A program made the position numbers and the translations under genes. This document shows positions 8,994 to 18,663 of a DNA stretch of 64,000 nucleotides, one piece after another (the stretch's first letter is position 1; every line of letters starts with the position of its first letter). This DNA comes from Marinifilum sp. N1E240 (GTDB taxonomy: Bacteria; Bacteroidota; Bacteroidia; Bacteroidales; Marinifilaceae), in assembly GCF_009295825.1 (NCBI RefSeq), contig NZ_WHKF01000005.1:62001-126000 (forward strand), in the 5' to 3' direction. The notes beneath the pieces are model-generated. The model made no database searches and was not told the DNA's origin. It saw only the letters and a program-made list of their open reading frames with translations.

Positions 8994-10175
8994 ATGAATA
9001 TGAAGAAAGATTTGCATTCGGGGTTTAAAATGGCTGAATTAATCGTTAAAAAACTGGAAGGTTTTTTAACGAAAGAGGAGGAACTATACCTGGAGGAATG
9101 GAAGAAGGAGAAAGTGGAGAATGAGAATCTTTTTTATGAACTTTCTAAAAGTCCAGAGAAGCAATTTTCTATTCGTAAATCAAAATTAGAAAATACGAAT
9201 AAAGAGGATGTTTGGGATAAAATTCAATCTAAGATAAATAAGAGAAAAACCAGAAAACTGCAAATTAACTTAGCTGCCATTGCTGCTGTATTGATATTAG
9301 CTTTGGGAACTACATTTTTCTTCTCCCACTTAAAGGAGGAAAGTTTTCTAAATACTCCGGATAGTATAGTTCCTGGTAAATATCAGGCAGTACTTATCTT
9401 AGGAAATGGTAAGGAATATCAACTTAACGAGGAAATCTTGCTTAAAGAAGATGGTGTTGATATATCTAACACTCAATTTGGATTGGTATATGAAAGTTCA
9501 AGAGCTTATAATACTGATGGAGAATTAACTTATAATACGATTATCATTCCTAAAGGAGGAGAATATAAGTTAACACTAATGGATGGGACACAGGTTTGGT
9601 TAAATGCGAATTCCAAATTAAGATATCCAGCCAATTTTGGAGCAAAAATAAGAAATGTTGAGTTAGAGGGAGAAGGTTATTTTCAAGTAGCTAAGAATTT
9701 GAGTCATCCATTTGTTGTTGATGTTAATGGTACTCAAGTAAAAGTTCTAGGAACTTCATTTAATGTAAATGCCTATACAGATGTAAGCGATTTTGTTACT
9801 ACTTTAGTAGAGGGAAAAGTTGAAGTAAGTGATGAATCTTTAGGCATTAATCAACAACTTTTACCAAATGAACAAATTCTTTTGAGCAATTCTAAAGGAA
9901 CATTTGAAAAGAAAACGGTAAATGCTCAAGTTTACACAGCTTGGGTGAATGGAAAGTTTGTGTTTGACAATGAATCTCTAGATAGTATAATGACACGATT
10001 ATCGAGATGGTATGATGTAGATGTTAAGTTTACAGATGAATCACTTAAATCGTTAAGGTTTACGGGAGATTTAGATAAATATCAGGATCTTGATGAAATA
10101 TTGGAATTAATAGAATTAACACAGAAAGTAAAATTTACCATTAAGAATAGAGACTTAATAGTTGATAAAATATAA
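8994..10175 (+). CDS. FecR-family anti-sigma factor
   Basis: A 393-residue inner-membrane regulator. The N-terminal ~80 residues are cytoplasmic and would hold the sigma factor; a transmembrane segment lies near residues 84-105 (AAIAAVLILALGTTFFF). The periplasmic FecR domain follows (IIIPKGGEYKLTLMDGTQVW near residue 185, GEGYFQVAKN and GTSFNVNAY motifs), and the C-terminal ~75 residues are the DUF4974 domain that contacts the STN domain of the receptor. All parts needed for transenvelope signalling are present. A second possible ATG lies two codons inside; both fit. A hairpin separates it from susC. Confidence 0.92.
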   Translation: MNMKKDLHSGFKMAELIVKKLEGFLTKEEELYLEEWKKEKVENENLFYELSKSPEKQFSIRKSKLENTNKEDVWDKIQSKINKRKTRKLQINLAAIAAVLILALGTTFFFSHLKEESFLNTPDSIVPGKYQAVLILGNGKEYQLNEEILLKEDGVDISNTQFGLVYESSRAYNTDGELTYNTIIIPKGGEYKLTLMDGTQVWLNANSKLRYPANFGAKIRNVELEGEGYFQVAKNLSHPFVVDVNGTQVKVLGTSFNVNAYTDVSDFVTTLVEGKVEVSDESLGINQQLLPNEQILLSNSKGTFEKKTVNAQVYTAWVNGKFVFDNESLDSIMTRLSRWYDVDVKFTDESLKSLRFTGDLDKYQDLDEILELIELTQKVKFTIKNRDLIVDKI

Positions 10176-10182
10176 AAAAAAA

Positions 10183-10208
10183 CCGGGATTTGCTGCCACA
10201 AACCCCGG
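10183..10208 (+). promoter_or_regulatory. GC-rich hairpin between fecR and susC
   Basis: Stem CCGGG-A-TTTG against CAAA-C-CCCGG with one mismatch and a six-base loop. It is not followed by a T run, so it is more likely a processing, attenuation or stability element than a simple terminator. Similar GC-rich hairpins are familiar between fecR and susC genes of other Bacteroidota, which is recollection and not checked here. A six-codon frame (10274-10294) precedes the susC ATG. Confidence 0.5.
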
Positions 10209-10299
10209 ACAAAGCCAATACACATTTTCGTCGTTACAAAAATGTAATACTAACCAAATCACACCCAAAATTATGAAAAAAAATCGGAAATAGTCTTTT

Positions 10300-13200
10300 A
10301 TGCCCAAAAGAAAAGAGTTTTTTGCAAATAAACTCTTATTTTTTTCCCTGTTATTGTGTTTTGTCAATCAGGATTTAAATGCCCTGCCGCAGGAAGAGAA
10401 GCTGGAGTTAAACATACAAGGGGCAACATTGATTGAGGTGTTAACTGAGATAAAAAAGAAAACGAATTATACTTTTCTTTACAATGTTGATGATATAAAA
10501 AACGTTAAGGGTTTATATCTTAATGGAGCTCCTAAAAGTATTAAGGAAATTTTAAATGAGTGCCTTATAATTAATAAGTTAACTTATGAAATAAGAGGGC
10601 ATCTTATTATTATTAAACCTATCCAAAATCCATCAAAATCCGATTTAAATTCCATTCAAAATTTTAAAAACCTTAAAGGTAACATTACTGATAGCAATGG
10701 TGTTGGATTGCCTGGAGTTTCTGTTCTGGTTAAAGGAACAAATTTCGGAACTTCGTCAGATATTAATGGTAACTATTTTATAAGTTATCAGGATACTTCC
10801 AATGTATATTTGGTGTTTTCATTTATTGGATTGAAAACCAAAGAAGTCTGTGCTGATAAAAAGCAAAAATTAAATGTGGTTCTGGAACTTTCGGATGAAA
10901 AACTACAGGAAGTTGTTGTAACAACAGGTTTTCAGAAAATTGACAGAAGATTGTTTACAGGCTCAGCTTCTAAACTCATTCATAAAAATATAGAACTAAA
11001 AGGTCTGCCTAATGTCAGCAGATATTTACAGGCTCAGGTTGCAGGAGTTCAGGTAGATAATATATCTGGAACTTTTGGAACAGCTCCTGTAGTTCGCATT
11101 AGAGGAAGTGCATCAGTAAATGGAAGTAATAAACCCCTTTGGGTAGTTGATGGAGTAGTTCTCGAAGATATTGTAGAGCTAACTAATGATGCTCTTACTT
11201 CAGGTAACCTTTCCACAGTTTTAAGTTCAGGATTAGCCGGATTAAATCCTAACGATATAGAATCTTACCAGATACTAAAAGATGCCTCGGCTACTGCGCT
11301 TTATGGAGCCAGAGCAATGAATGGGGTTGTGGTTATTACTACAAAGAAAGGAAAAGCAGGTAGACCCAGTGTTTCATATTTTAGTAGTTTAAGCATTAAG
11401 AAAAAGCCGAGCTATTCTCAATTTGATATACTTAAATCGGATGAGGAAATGCGCGTTTATGAAGAGCTATACGAAAAAGATTGGATTGATATTTCTACAG
11501 CTGCAAGTGCTTCTCATCATGGAGCATTGAGTAAAATGTTTTATTTAATTTCGAATAATGAATTGAATTGGGGGACAGATGGAGGCTTGAATTATGAATA
11601 CCTTTCTAAATATGCGAATTCTAATACAGATTGGTTTGATGTTTTGTTTCGAAATTCCATATCTCAGCAGCATTCGTTGAGTATCACCAGTGGATCAGAT
11701 TATTCACGATTTTATACTTCAATAGGTTTCTATAATGATAATGGTCAAACCGTTTCGGATAATGTAATGAATTACACCGCATCACTAAAAGGTGAGTTTG
11801 ATTTATCAGAAAGGTTTAAGCTAGGTTTTCAATTGTCTGGAAATATTAGAGATCAAAGGCTACCAGGCTCTAAGGATAGAAAATTTGAACCAATTACTGG
11901 AATTTATGAACGTAATTTTGATATCAACCCTTTCAATTATGCGATCTACACAAGTAGGAGTATTCGTCCTTATAATGATGATGGAAGCTTAGAATATTTT
12001 AGAAGCGATTATGCACCATTTAATATACTATATGAATTAAATCATAACTATGTAAATATTGATGTTAAAGATCTTTTATTTCAAGGAGATTTAAAATATG
12101 ATATAACTTCAGAACTAAAAATTACTTCCAAGTTTCAAGGGAGATGGGTGAACACCTTAAGAGAACAAAAAATTCATGAAACATCTAATCAAGCTGAAGC
12201 TTATCGTGCCGATAATCCTCTTTTTGTAAATAATAATGTATACCTGTTTGATGACCCAAAATCACCTGAGAAAGATCCTTATACAGTATTACCACAAGGT
12301 GGATTCTTTAATACGACTAAAAATAGTTTGACTAGCTATTTTATGAGAAATATCATAGAATGGAAACCTGTTTATAATCAACACATAATCAATCTTTTGG
12401 TTGGGCAAGAGGTGAGATATACAGATCGATCGGAAAATTATAATGAAGGATGGGGATATCTATATGAAAAGGGAGGTATAGTTGTTAGTGACCCTAATTT
12501 TTTGCGTTATTTAGAGTCTAGAAATTTGAATTATTTTTATAAAACGGATAATAGATATAGATTTTTTGGAGCTTTTATTAGCGGTGCATATTCGTATGAA
12601 GGAAAATACATTCTGAATACTACATTTCGTTATGATGGCGATAATCGACAGGGTAAATTAGTAAAATCCAGATACTTGCCTACCTGGAATGTTAGCGCCG
12701 CCTGGAATCTACATGGCGAAAAATTTATGGAAAAGTTTCAATTTATTGATTTACTAAAAATTAAAGCTACCTACGGATTATCTGGTGATAATGGTGCCGG
12801 AGCAAGTACCGCTATGGTTTTAAGAGGAATTGAACCGCCAAGACCAACGGCTGATGATCGTGAAACAGTACTTTACATTGAGAGTTTAGCTAATAACGAT
12901 CTTACATGGGAAAAGTTATACGAACTTAACTTAGGAATAGAATTAGGCTTGTTTGATAATAGATTATTTGCTGATTTTGAATATTATAGAAGATACTCTA
13001 AGGACCTTTTGGGCTTTGTTACTACTAGTGGTGTCGGAGGAATCAGTCAAAAATATGGCAATATTGGAGAAATGAGGATAAATGGTTTTGAAGCAACTTT
13101 AAATTCTGTAAATATTAATGCAGGTAAGTTTTCCTGGCATACAAATTTTACGTTTAGTTATAATAAAGATAAAATTACAAAGTATGCTGATGAACCTAGA

Positions 13201-13917
13201 ATTGCCGATGCGGTTCAAGCTTTAGGAACTAACCTAAAAGGATATTCCGCAGGGAGTTTGTTTTCCATTCCTTTTGCTGGGCTTGATGGTAATGGAGTTC
13301 CGCAATTTTATGGACCTAATGGTGAATTAATTCAAAAAATAAACCTTCAGAAAAGATTAGATATATTAAAATACATTAAATACGAAGGTCCAACATCTCC
13401 AAGAGGTTTTGGAGGTTTAAGAAACACTTTTAATTATGGAAACCTCTCCTTATCAATAGGAATTCATTATCGCTACGGAAATAAAATTAGATTAGAGGAT
13501 GCTTATAGTAGTAGATATAATGATCACTCAAGTTTACCGGCAGGATTAAGGAATAGATGGAAAAATTCAGGAGATGAGACCATAACAAATATTCCAGCTA
13601 TTCTGAGCAGACAATTATCTGACCAATTAAATGATGCTGGCTTAAACCCATATCAATTGTATAACAAAAGTGATGTGAGAGTTGCTGATGGTGGATTTAT
13701 TCGTTTGAAAAATGTAAATGTTGACTTTAGACTTCCTCAGCAGTGGCTTAGAAACACATTTATTAACTCAGCAAATGTTAAATTTCAGGCTTATAATTTA
13801 GCGTTACTATATTCTGATAGTAAATTGAATGGTATTGATCCTGAATATTTTCAGTCAGGAGGAATTTCATTGCCAATGGCTCGTACTTATACTTTTTCAG
13901 TAAATTTGAATTTCTAA
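10300..13917 (+). CDS. SusC-type TonB-dependent transporter with STN signalling domain
   Basis: A 1205-residue outer-membrane protein. After a signal peptide (residues 1-28) comes a secretin/TonB N-terminal domain at about 32-105 (LELNIQGATLIEVLTEI), a carboxypeptidase-regulatory-like domain at about 127-205 (LKGNITDSNGVGLPGVSVLV), the plug with the RIRGSASVNGSNKPLWVVDGV stretch, and a 22-strand barrel ending in aromatic residues. The STN domain marks it as a receptor that signals through the adjacent FecR and sigma factor. The ligand is unknown. It is followed by susD after 10 bp and then by an HExxH lipoprotein, which together look like one import operon. Confidence 0.95.
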   Translation: MPKRKEFFANKLLFFSLLLCFVNQDLNALPQEEKLELNIQGATLIEVLTEIKKKTNYTFLYNVDDIKNVKGLYLNGAPKSIKEILNECLIINKLTYEIRGHLIIIKPIQNPSKSDLNSIQNFKNLKGNITDSNGVGLPGVSVLVKGTNFGTSSDINGNYFISYQDTSNVYLVFSFIGLKTKEVCADKKQKLNVVLELSDEKLQEVVVTTGFQKIDRRLFTGSASKLIHKNIELKGLPNVSRYLQAQVAGVQVDNISGTFGTAPVVRIRGSASVNGSNKPLWVVDGVVLEDIVELTNDALTSGNLSTVLSSGLAGLNPNDIESYQILKDASATALYGARAMNGVVVITTKKGKAGRPSVSYFSSLSIKKKPSYSQFDILKSDEEMRVYEELYEKDWIDISTAASASHHGALSKMFYLISNNELNWGTDGGLNYEYLSKYANSNTDWFDVLFRNSISQQHSLSITSGSDYSRFYTSIGFYNDNGQTVSDNVMNYTASLKGEFDLSERFKLGFQLSGNIRDQRLPGSKDRKFEPITGIYERNFDINPFNYAIYTSRSIRPYNDDGSLEYFRSDYAPFNILYELNHNYVNIDVKDLLFQGDLKYDITSELKITSKFQGRWVNTLREQKIHETSNQAEAYRADNPLFVNNNVYLFDDPKSPEKDPYTVLPQGGFFNTTKNSLTSYFMRNIIEWKPVYNQHIINLLVGQEVRYTDRSENYNEGWGYLYEKGGIVVSDPNFLRYLESRNLNYFYKTDNRYRFFGAFISGAYSYEGKYILNTTFRYDGDNRQGKLVKSRYLPTWNVSAAWNLHGEKFMEKFQFIDLLKIKATYGLSGDNGAGASTAMVLRGIEPPRPTADDRETVLYIESLANNDLTWEKLYELNLGIELGLFDNRLFADFEYYRRYSKDLLGFVTTSGVGGISQKYGNIGEMRINGFEATLNSVNINAGKFSWHTNFTFSYNKDKITKYADEPRIADAVQALGTNLKGYSAGSLFSIPFAGLDGNGVPQFYGPNGELIQKINLQKRLDILKYIKYEGPTSPRGFGGLRNTFNYGNLSLSIGIHYRYGNKIRLEDAYSSRYNDHSSLPAGLRNRWKNSGDETITNIPAILSRQLSDQLNDAGLNPYQLYNKSDVRVADGGFIRLKNVNVDFRLPQQWLRNTFINSANVKFQAYNLALLYSDSKLNGIDPEYFQSGGISLPMARTYTFSVNLNF

Positions 13918-13927
13918 ATTATCTGAT

Positions 13928-15358
13928 ATGAGATATTCTATTCTATTATTGATTTTTAGTTTTTTGTTTACAGTAGGCTGTGACAGCTTTCTGGATGATA
14001 ATCCTGATGATAGACAAGAAATAAAAACTGTAGAAGATGTTGCAGAGCTAGTGGCAAGTGCTTATCATCAGGCAACTTTTCTTTTTGTAGAGTGGATGAC
14101 TGACAATGTGGGACCTATTGAGAATAATGCTCAAAAAGAATATATGACAGAAGCCTATCTGTGGGATCCCATAGATTCATATGAATCTCAGGAATCGTCA
14201 ACTTTTTTTTGGGAACAGGCCTATTATGCAATAGCCCATACAAATGAAGGTTTAAGTGTTATTGATAAGGTTGAAGGTGATGATAACTTGAGAAAAGCCA
14301 TTAAGGGAGAGGCTTTAATTGCAAGAGCTTATTCACATTTTCTATTGGTTAATGTGTTTGCCAAACATTATAATCTTAAAACCTCAAATAACGACTTGGG
14401 AATACCATATAGTGATGAGGTGGAAGATGAGTTATTTAAAAAATATACTCGATTATCGGTACAAGAGGTTTACGATCTTATTGAAAGAGATATTAAGGAT
14501 GGCTTGAAATTATTATCTGATGATTATTTTGCAGGTTCTAAGAAATATCATTTTACACGAGAGGCTGCTTATGCATTTGCTGCGAGATTTTATCTGTTTA
14601 AGCAAGAATATGATAAAAGTAAATTCTATTGTGATAAAATTTTAGGTTCAGGTTCGGCAAATCCTGCATATGTACGAGACTTAAATCAAATTTATCAAGG
14701 GACTTCATTTAGTTCTATGGCATCTAAATTTTCATCTCCCGATGAATTGAGTAATATATTGCTTATTAGGAAGGAATCATTTTATGCTCGCGCAAATTAT
14801 GGATATAGAAGTGATGCAGATAAATTCATAGAAATTTTTTCAAATAATATTCAAAAGGAATTTGATAATAGAGATCAACGTTGGAATTTAGGTACTTATG
14901 CAGTGTTTTCCCCTAAATATGATGAACTCTTTCAATATACTACATCAAACACTGGATATCCATATTTTATACAGACAGAACTAAGAGGCGAAGAGGTTAT
15001 TCTAAATCGAATGGAATGTATGATAATGGAAGGGAATTATACTAAGGCTCTTGATGATTATCATGTATTGGCGGAAAAAAGATATGAAAGTGGTGGAATT
15101 CTGGTATTGGATAGCATTAAAAAATTTTATTCGAAGGAAGATGCGAAGGAGGCTATGATTTCTTTCTTAATTGATGAGAGAAGAAAAGAGTTTTTAGATG
15201 AAGGTTTGAGATGGTTTGATATTAAAAGATTCACATTATCGGTTCAACATACGACCCTAAATGGAGAAAGCTTTCACTTAGCCGCTAATGATAATAAGAC
15301 TGCAGTACAAATACCTCAGAAGGCTATAACTAATGGCATTACCCCAAATCCTAGATGA
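13928..15358 (+). CDS. SusD/RagB-family substrate-binding lipoprotein
   Basis: A 476-residue surface lipoprotein. The signal peptide ends in the lipobox LFTVGC, placing the mature N-terminal Cys at about residue 18. Helical TPR-like segments (LVASAYHQA, KAIKGEALIARAYSHFLLVN) and the C-terminal RRKEFLDEGLRWFDIKR motif are characteristic of SusD/RagB. It should cap the SusC barrel and deliver ligand. The next gene's ATG starts two bases after this stop, so translation is probably coupled. Confidence 0.94.
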   Translation: MRYSILLLIFSFLFTVGCDSFLDDNPDDRQEIKTVEDVAELVASAYHQATFLFVEWMTDNVGPIENNAQKEYMTEAYLWDPIDSYESQESSTFFWEQAYYAIAHTNEGLSVIDKVEGDDNLRKAIKGEALIARAYSHFLLVNVFAKHYNLKTSNNDLGIPYSDEVEDELFKKYTRLSVQEVYDLIERDIKDGLKLLSDDYFAGSKKYHFTREAAYAFAARFYLFKQEYDKSKFYCDKILGSGSANPAYVRDLNQIYQGTSFSSMASKFSSPDELSNILLIRKESFYARANYGYRSDADKFIEIFSNNIQKEFDNRDQRWNLGTYAVFSPKYDELFQYTTSNTGYPYFIQTELRGEEVILNRMECMIMEGNYTKALDDYHVLAEKRYESGGILVLDSIKKFYSKEDAKEAMISFLIDERRKEFLDEGLRWFDIKRFTLSVQHTTLNGESFHLAANDNKTAVQIPQKAITNGITPNPR

Positions 15359-15359
15359 T

Positions 15360-16256
15360 ATGAAGAAATTTAAAAAAGAAATATTATCTATCTTAATGAC
15401 GATTGGTATCCTGACTTTTTCGGCGTGCAGTTCAAGTGATGATGTGGATTACACCCCACCAATAATTACTCCTTCGGATCATCCCAATGATGTTTACATT
15501 AGAGAGAATATGCTTGATAAATATGGTGCAGCAATAAGATGGAGGTGGGATGATCGTTTTTTACAGAAGGGACAATTGGCATCTGCTATTGATGAAGATC
15601 TGGTAATTCCTGTTACACAATTGATTGAAGATTTATGGATCCAGCCTTTTATTGTTTTATCGGATGACAGCGAAGCTTTTATTAAGCGTTTGATTCCAAA
15701 AGAGATAATTTATATTGGATCGTACATATACAATGATGATGGAGCTCGCCTTGCTGGTTTTGCGGATGGAGGTACACGAGTGAGCCTTCTAAATCTTAAT
15801 GCACTGGATATGTCAGATAGAATGTGGATCGAGGAACAATTGATAACCATGCATCATGAATTTAACCATATTGTACATCAAAATCATGGAATACCTTCTG
15901 GATTTAATACAGTTTCGAGCAATGGATATTTAGGGCAAGGGTGGAATAATGGCGTTTCACTTTCTGATGCTATAATAAGAGGAATGGTATCTGCCTACGG
16001 TACAAGTAACGAATATGAGGATTTTTCCGAATTAGTATCCCGTTTTTTAGTTCAGGATGAGGAGACATTTAATTCATTGTATCTAATAGATTCAGACTGT
16101 TCTATTTTTGCAGATGAAGTTTTTTGTACTGATTTAAACTATGGAAGAGAGTTGATTCGCCAGAAATTACAAATGGTTAAAGATTTTTATTTGGAAAACT
16201 TTAATATTAATTTAAACGACTTACGAGACACTATTCAATCTAGAATGCCTATTTAA
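15360..16256 (+). CDS. Zinc metallohydrolase lipoprotein of a SusCD operon
   Basis: A 298-residue lipoprotein (signal peptide with lipobox TFSAC near residue 23) with a zinc motif H166-E-F-N-H170 in MHHEFNHIVH. It matches the Bacteroidota group of import-associated HExxH lipoproteins encoded downstream of SusC/SusD pairs. It likely cleaves the substrate, probably peptide in nature, at the cell surface before or during uptake; the substrate is inference. The start is ATG 15360, two bases after the susD stop; a frame-open start at 15333 inside susD would place residues ahead of the signal peptide and is rejected. Confidence 0.85.
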   Translation: MKKFKKEILSILMTIGILTFSACSSSDDVDYTPPIITPSDHPNDVYIRENMLDKYGAAIRWRWDDRFLQKGQLASAIDEDLVIPVTQLIEDLWIQPFIVLSDDSEAFIKRLIPKEIIYIGSYIYNDDGARLAGFADGGTRVSLLNLNALDMSDRMWIEEQLITMHHEFNHIVHQNHGIPSGFNTVSSNGYLGQGWNNGVSLSDAIIRGMVSAYGTSNEYEDFSELVSRFLVQDEETFNSLYLIDSDCSIFADEVFCTDLNYGRELIRQKLQMVKDFYLENFNINLNDLRDTIQSRMPI

Positions 16257-16292
16257 CGATATTTAAAATCTGCTTAAATTAATAATATTTGA

Positions 16293-16332
16293 ATACCAAC
16301 TGGTTGGTATCAGTCGGAATGTATTATATTTG
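16293..16332 (+). promoter_or_regulatory. Promoter and palindromic operator of the GntR-type regulator gene
   Basis: ATACCAAC-TG-GTTGGTAT (16293-16310) is a perfect inverted repeat. A -7 element TATATTTG (16325-16332) follows, and TTGG inside the palindrome (16304-16307) lies 17 bases before it, in place of a -33 element. A protein bound here would block the promoter. The 10-mer ACTGGTTGGT (16299-16308) recurs, inverted, in front of galK, which points to one regulator acting on both. Confidence 0.65.
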
Positions 16333-16365
16333 TATTTGCTACATATACACAAAAATACAAATAAC

Positions 16366-17379
16366 ATGCCCTCTAAAATTTTTAAAGTTTCCGAAGAATC
16401 AGGAACTCCAAAATATAAACAGCTTATAAATTCTTTATTTCAATCTATTGAAAAAGGTGAAATATCAATAGGTGATCGCTTACCTTCAATTAATTCTATT
16501 TGTAAAGAGTTTAGCTTATCCCGAGATACAGTTTTGGTTGCTTTTAACGAGTTAAAAGCAAGGGGAATAGTATCATCAATTCCAGGAAAAGGATATTATT
16601 TAGAGAGTACTGCAACACAATTCAAGCACAAAATATTTCTGTTATTTGAAGAGTTTAATGTGTTTAAAGAGATATTATACAACTCATTTATTGAACATCT
16701 TAAAGGCGGTGCTATTGTAGATATTTATTTCCATCATTTTAACCGTACGGTATTTAAGGAATTGATAGACAATAATAATGGCAAATATACCTCATATATA
16801 ATAATGCCTGCAAAATTTAATGATGCCTATAATGTTTTAAAAAATTTACCTCAGGATAAAGTTTACATACTTGATCAAACTAATCCAACATTAAAAAAAT
16901 ATTATCCTGCAGTATTCCAGAATTTTGAAAAAGATGTTTATTCTGCATTGGAATCAGGAATCGATTTACTTAAAAAATATAAGAAGGTATTCTTCGTTTA
17001 TCCAGGTGGAAAGGAACCAGTTGGACAGATGAAAGGATTCAAGAAATTTGCATGCAAGCATAAAGAGCAATGGGAGTTCGAAGTCATTGAAAAATTAGAA
17101 GGCAGATCAATTAAAAAATACGAAGCATATATTGTTCCTAGCGATTTGGATTTGGTGAGTTTAGTAAAGGATGCTAAAAAGGAAAATTTATCAATAGGAA
17201 AAGATTTTGGCATTATTTCATATAATGATACTCCCTTAAAAGAAGTTGTCGCTGAAGGCATAACCACCATAAGTACTGATTTTAAGGAAATGGGACAAAT
17301 ATTAGCAGATATGATACTGCATTCTAAATCTGGTTTAATTGAGAATAAATCTCAACTAATAAGAAGAAACTCACTTTAA
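16366..17379 (+). CDS. GntR-type regulator with sugar-binding-protein-like C-terminal domain
   Basis: A 337-residue repressor-like protein. Residues 1-75 are a GntR winged helix (YKQLINSLFQSIEKGEISIGDRLPS then DTVLVAFNELKARGI). The remainder resembles the periplasmic-binding-protein fold of LacI/AraR-type regulators, ending in the LSIGKDFGIISYND and EMGQILADMIL motifs. The ATG at 16366 is chosen because the in-frame TTG at 16330 lies within the -7 element. It precedes galK by 103 bp, and both promoters carry the same motif, so it most likely represses itself and the galactose genes and responds to a sugar; the inducer is inference. Confidence 0.88.
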   Translation: MPSKIFKVSEESGTPKYKQLINSLFQSIEKGEISIGDRLPSINSICKEFSLSRDTVLVAFNELKARGIVSSIPGKGYYLESTATQFKHKIFLLFEEFNVFKEILYNSFIEHLKGGAIVDIYFHHFNRTVFKELIDNNNGKYTSYIIMPAKFNDAYNVLKNLPQDKVYILDQTNPTLKKYYPAVFQNFEKDVYSALESGIDLLKKYKKVFFVYPGGKEPVGQMKGFKKFACKHKEQWEFEVIEKLEGRSIKKYEAYIVPSDLDLVSLVKDAKKENLSIGKDFGIISYNDTPLKEVVAEGITTISTDFKEMGQILADMILHSKSGLIENKSQLIRRNSL

Positions 17380-17413
17380 TTAGATCAACTTTAAAGAGAA
17401 TTAAATACAATCT

Positions 17414-17467
17414 TTTGTTTGTAAATTAAATAAAAGCAAATAACTTTACCGACCAGTACCAACCAGT
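17414..17467 (+). promoter_or_regulatory. galK promoter with tandem operator repeats
   Basis: TTTGTTTG (17416-17423 region) and TAACTTTA (17441-17448) form a Bacteroidota-type promoter. Two adjacent direct copies of ACC(G/A)ACCAGT occupy 17448-17457 and 17458-17467, right over the expected start of transcription. The second copy is the exact complement of the core of the regulator-gene palindrome at 16299-16308. Confidence 0.65.
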
Positions 17468-17482
17468 AAGATTCAAGAGAAT

Positions 17483-18646
17483 ATGAATGTTGATCAATTG
17501 AAAGTAGAGTTTATTAAGTTTTATGATGAAGGGGATTGTCATGTATATTTTTCTCCTGGTAGGGTTAATTTAATAGGAGAACATACCGATTATAATGGTG
17601 GTTTTGTATTCCCTTGTGCACTATCATTTGGAACTTATTGTCTGATCAGAAAAACCCAAAATGATTATTTTCAATTTCGTTCATTGAATCAAGATAAGAC
17701 TTATAAAATAAATTTAGATTCGATAACAAAAGCTTTTCCAAAAGGCAATTGGGTAAATTACGTTATTGGAGTTATAGCTCAGTTTGTTAAGAATGATGGA
17801 GATCTAAAAAACGGAGCGGATATTTTATTTTGGGGTAATGTGCCAAATGGTGCAGGATTATCCTCTTCCGCATCACTCGAAGTTGCTACGGGAGTGACGA
17901 TTAATCAGGAATATAATTTTGGAAAAACTCAAATTGATATTGTACGTTATAGTCAAAAAGCTGAGCATGAATATGCCGGAGTTATGTGTGGCATTATGGA
18001 TCAGTTTGCTTCAGGTATTGGAAAAAAGGATCATGCAATATATTTGAATTGCAATAATTTAGAATATGAATTGGTGCCGATAAAATTGGAAGGAGTAAAA
18101 ATTGTGATTGGGAATACCAATAGCCCACACAGTTTAGATGAAGGAAAATACAATGAACGAGTTGAGGAATGTCGGGTTGCAGTTGAGGCAATTAAGCCCT
18201 CCAAAAAAATTGCATTACTGGGAGAATTAAACCCAGCCGAATTCAACTTATTTTCTGATAAAATTATAAGTGAAACTGTTAGGAAAAGAGCTCGTCATGT
18301 TGTTACGGAAATAGAGCGTACGATGAAAGCTGTTGAAAATTTAAAACAAGGAAAATTGGAAGAGTTTGGACAGTTAATGAACGAATCTCATGATTCTTTG
18401 CGTGATGATTACGAAGTGACAGGTTTTGAGTTAGACAGTATGGTTGAGGCTGCCAGAAAAATTGAGGGAACTATCGGTTCAAGAATGACAGGTGGTGGAT
18501 TTGGTGGATCTACTGTAAACCTTGTGAAAGATGAGTTTATAGAACAGTTTATAGAACAGGTAGGTAAGGAATATACCGAGAAGACAGGTATTGTAGGAGA
18601 ATTTTATGTTGCTGAGATTGGCGACGGAGGAAAAAGAATTGAATAG
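17483..18646 (+). CDS. galK: Galactokinase
   Basis: A 387-residue GHMP-family kinase that phosphorylates galactose to galactose-1-phosphate. The substrate signature [17 protein letters not shown] is at residues ~29-45, the ATP-binding loop [13 protein letters not shown] near residue 130, and the C-terminal GHMP motif [14 protein letters not shown] near residue 335. Length is normal. It is the first gene of galK-galT-symporter, with 17 bp to galT. Confidence 0.97.
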   Translation: MNVDQLKVEFIKFYDEGDCHVYFSPGRVNLIGEHTDYNGGFVFPCALSFGTYCLIRKTQNDYFQFRSLNQDKTYKINLDSITKAFPKGNWVNYVIGVIAQFVKNDGDLKNGADILFWGNVPNGAGLSSSASLEVATGVTINQEYNFGKTQIDIVRYSQKAEHEYAGVMCGIMDQFASGIGKKDHAIYLNCNNLEYELVPIKLEGVKIVIGNTNSPHSLDEGKYNERVEECRVAVEAIKPSKKIALLGELNPAEFNLFSDKIISETVRKRARHVVTEIERTMKAVENLKQGKLEEFGQLMNESHDSLRDDYEVTGFELDSMVEAARKIEGTIGSRMTGGGFGGSTVNLVKDEFIEQFIEQVGKEYTEKTGIVGEFYVAEIGDGGKRIE

Positions 18647-18663
18647 GTAAAGAGAAGACTCTT

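Noticed and set aside
10274-10294. Six-codon leader peptide before susC
   Set aside because: ATG plus five codons and a stop just before susC is noted, but nothing in its codons suggests attenuation.
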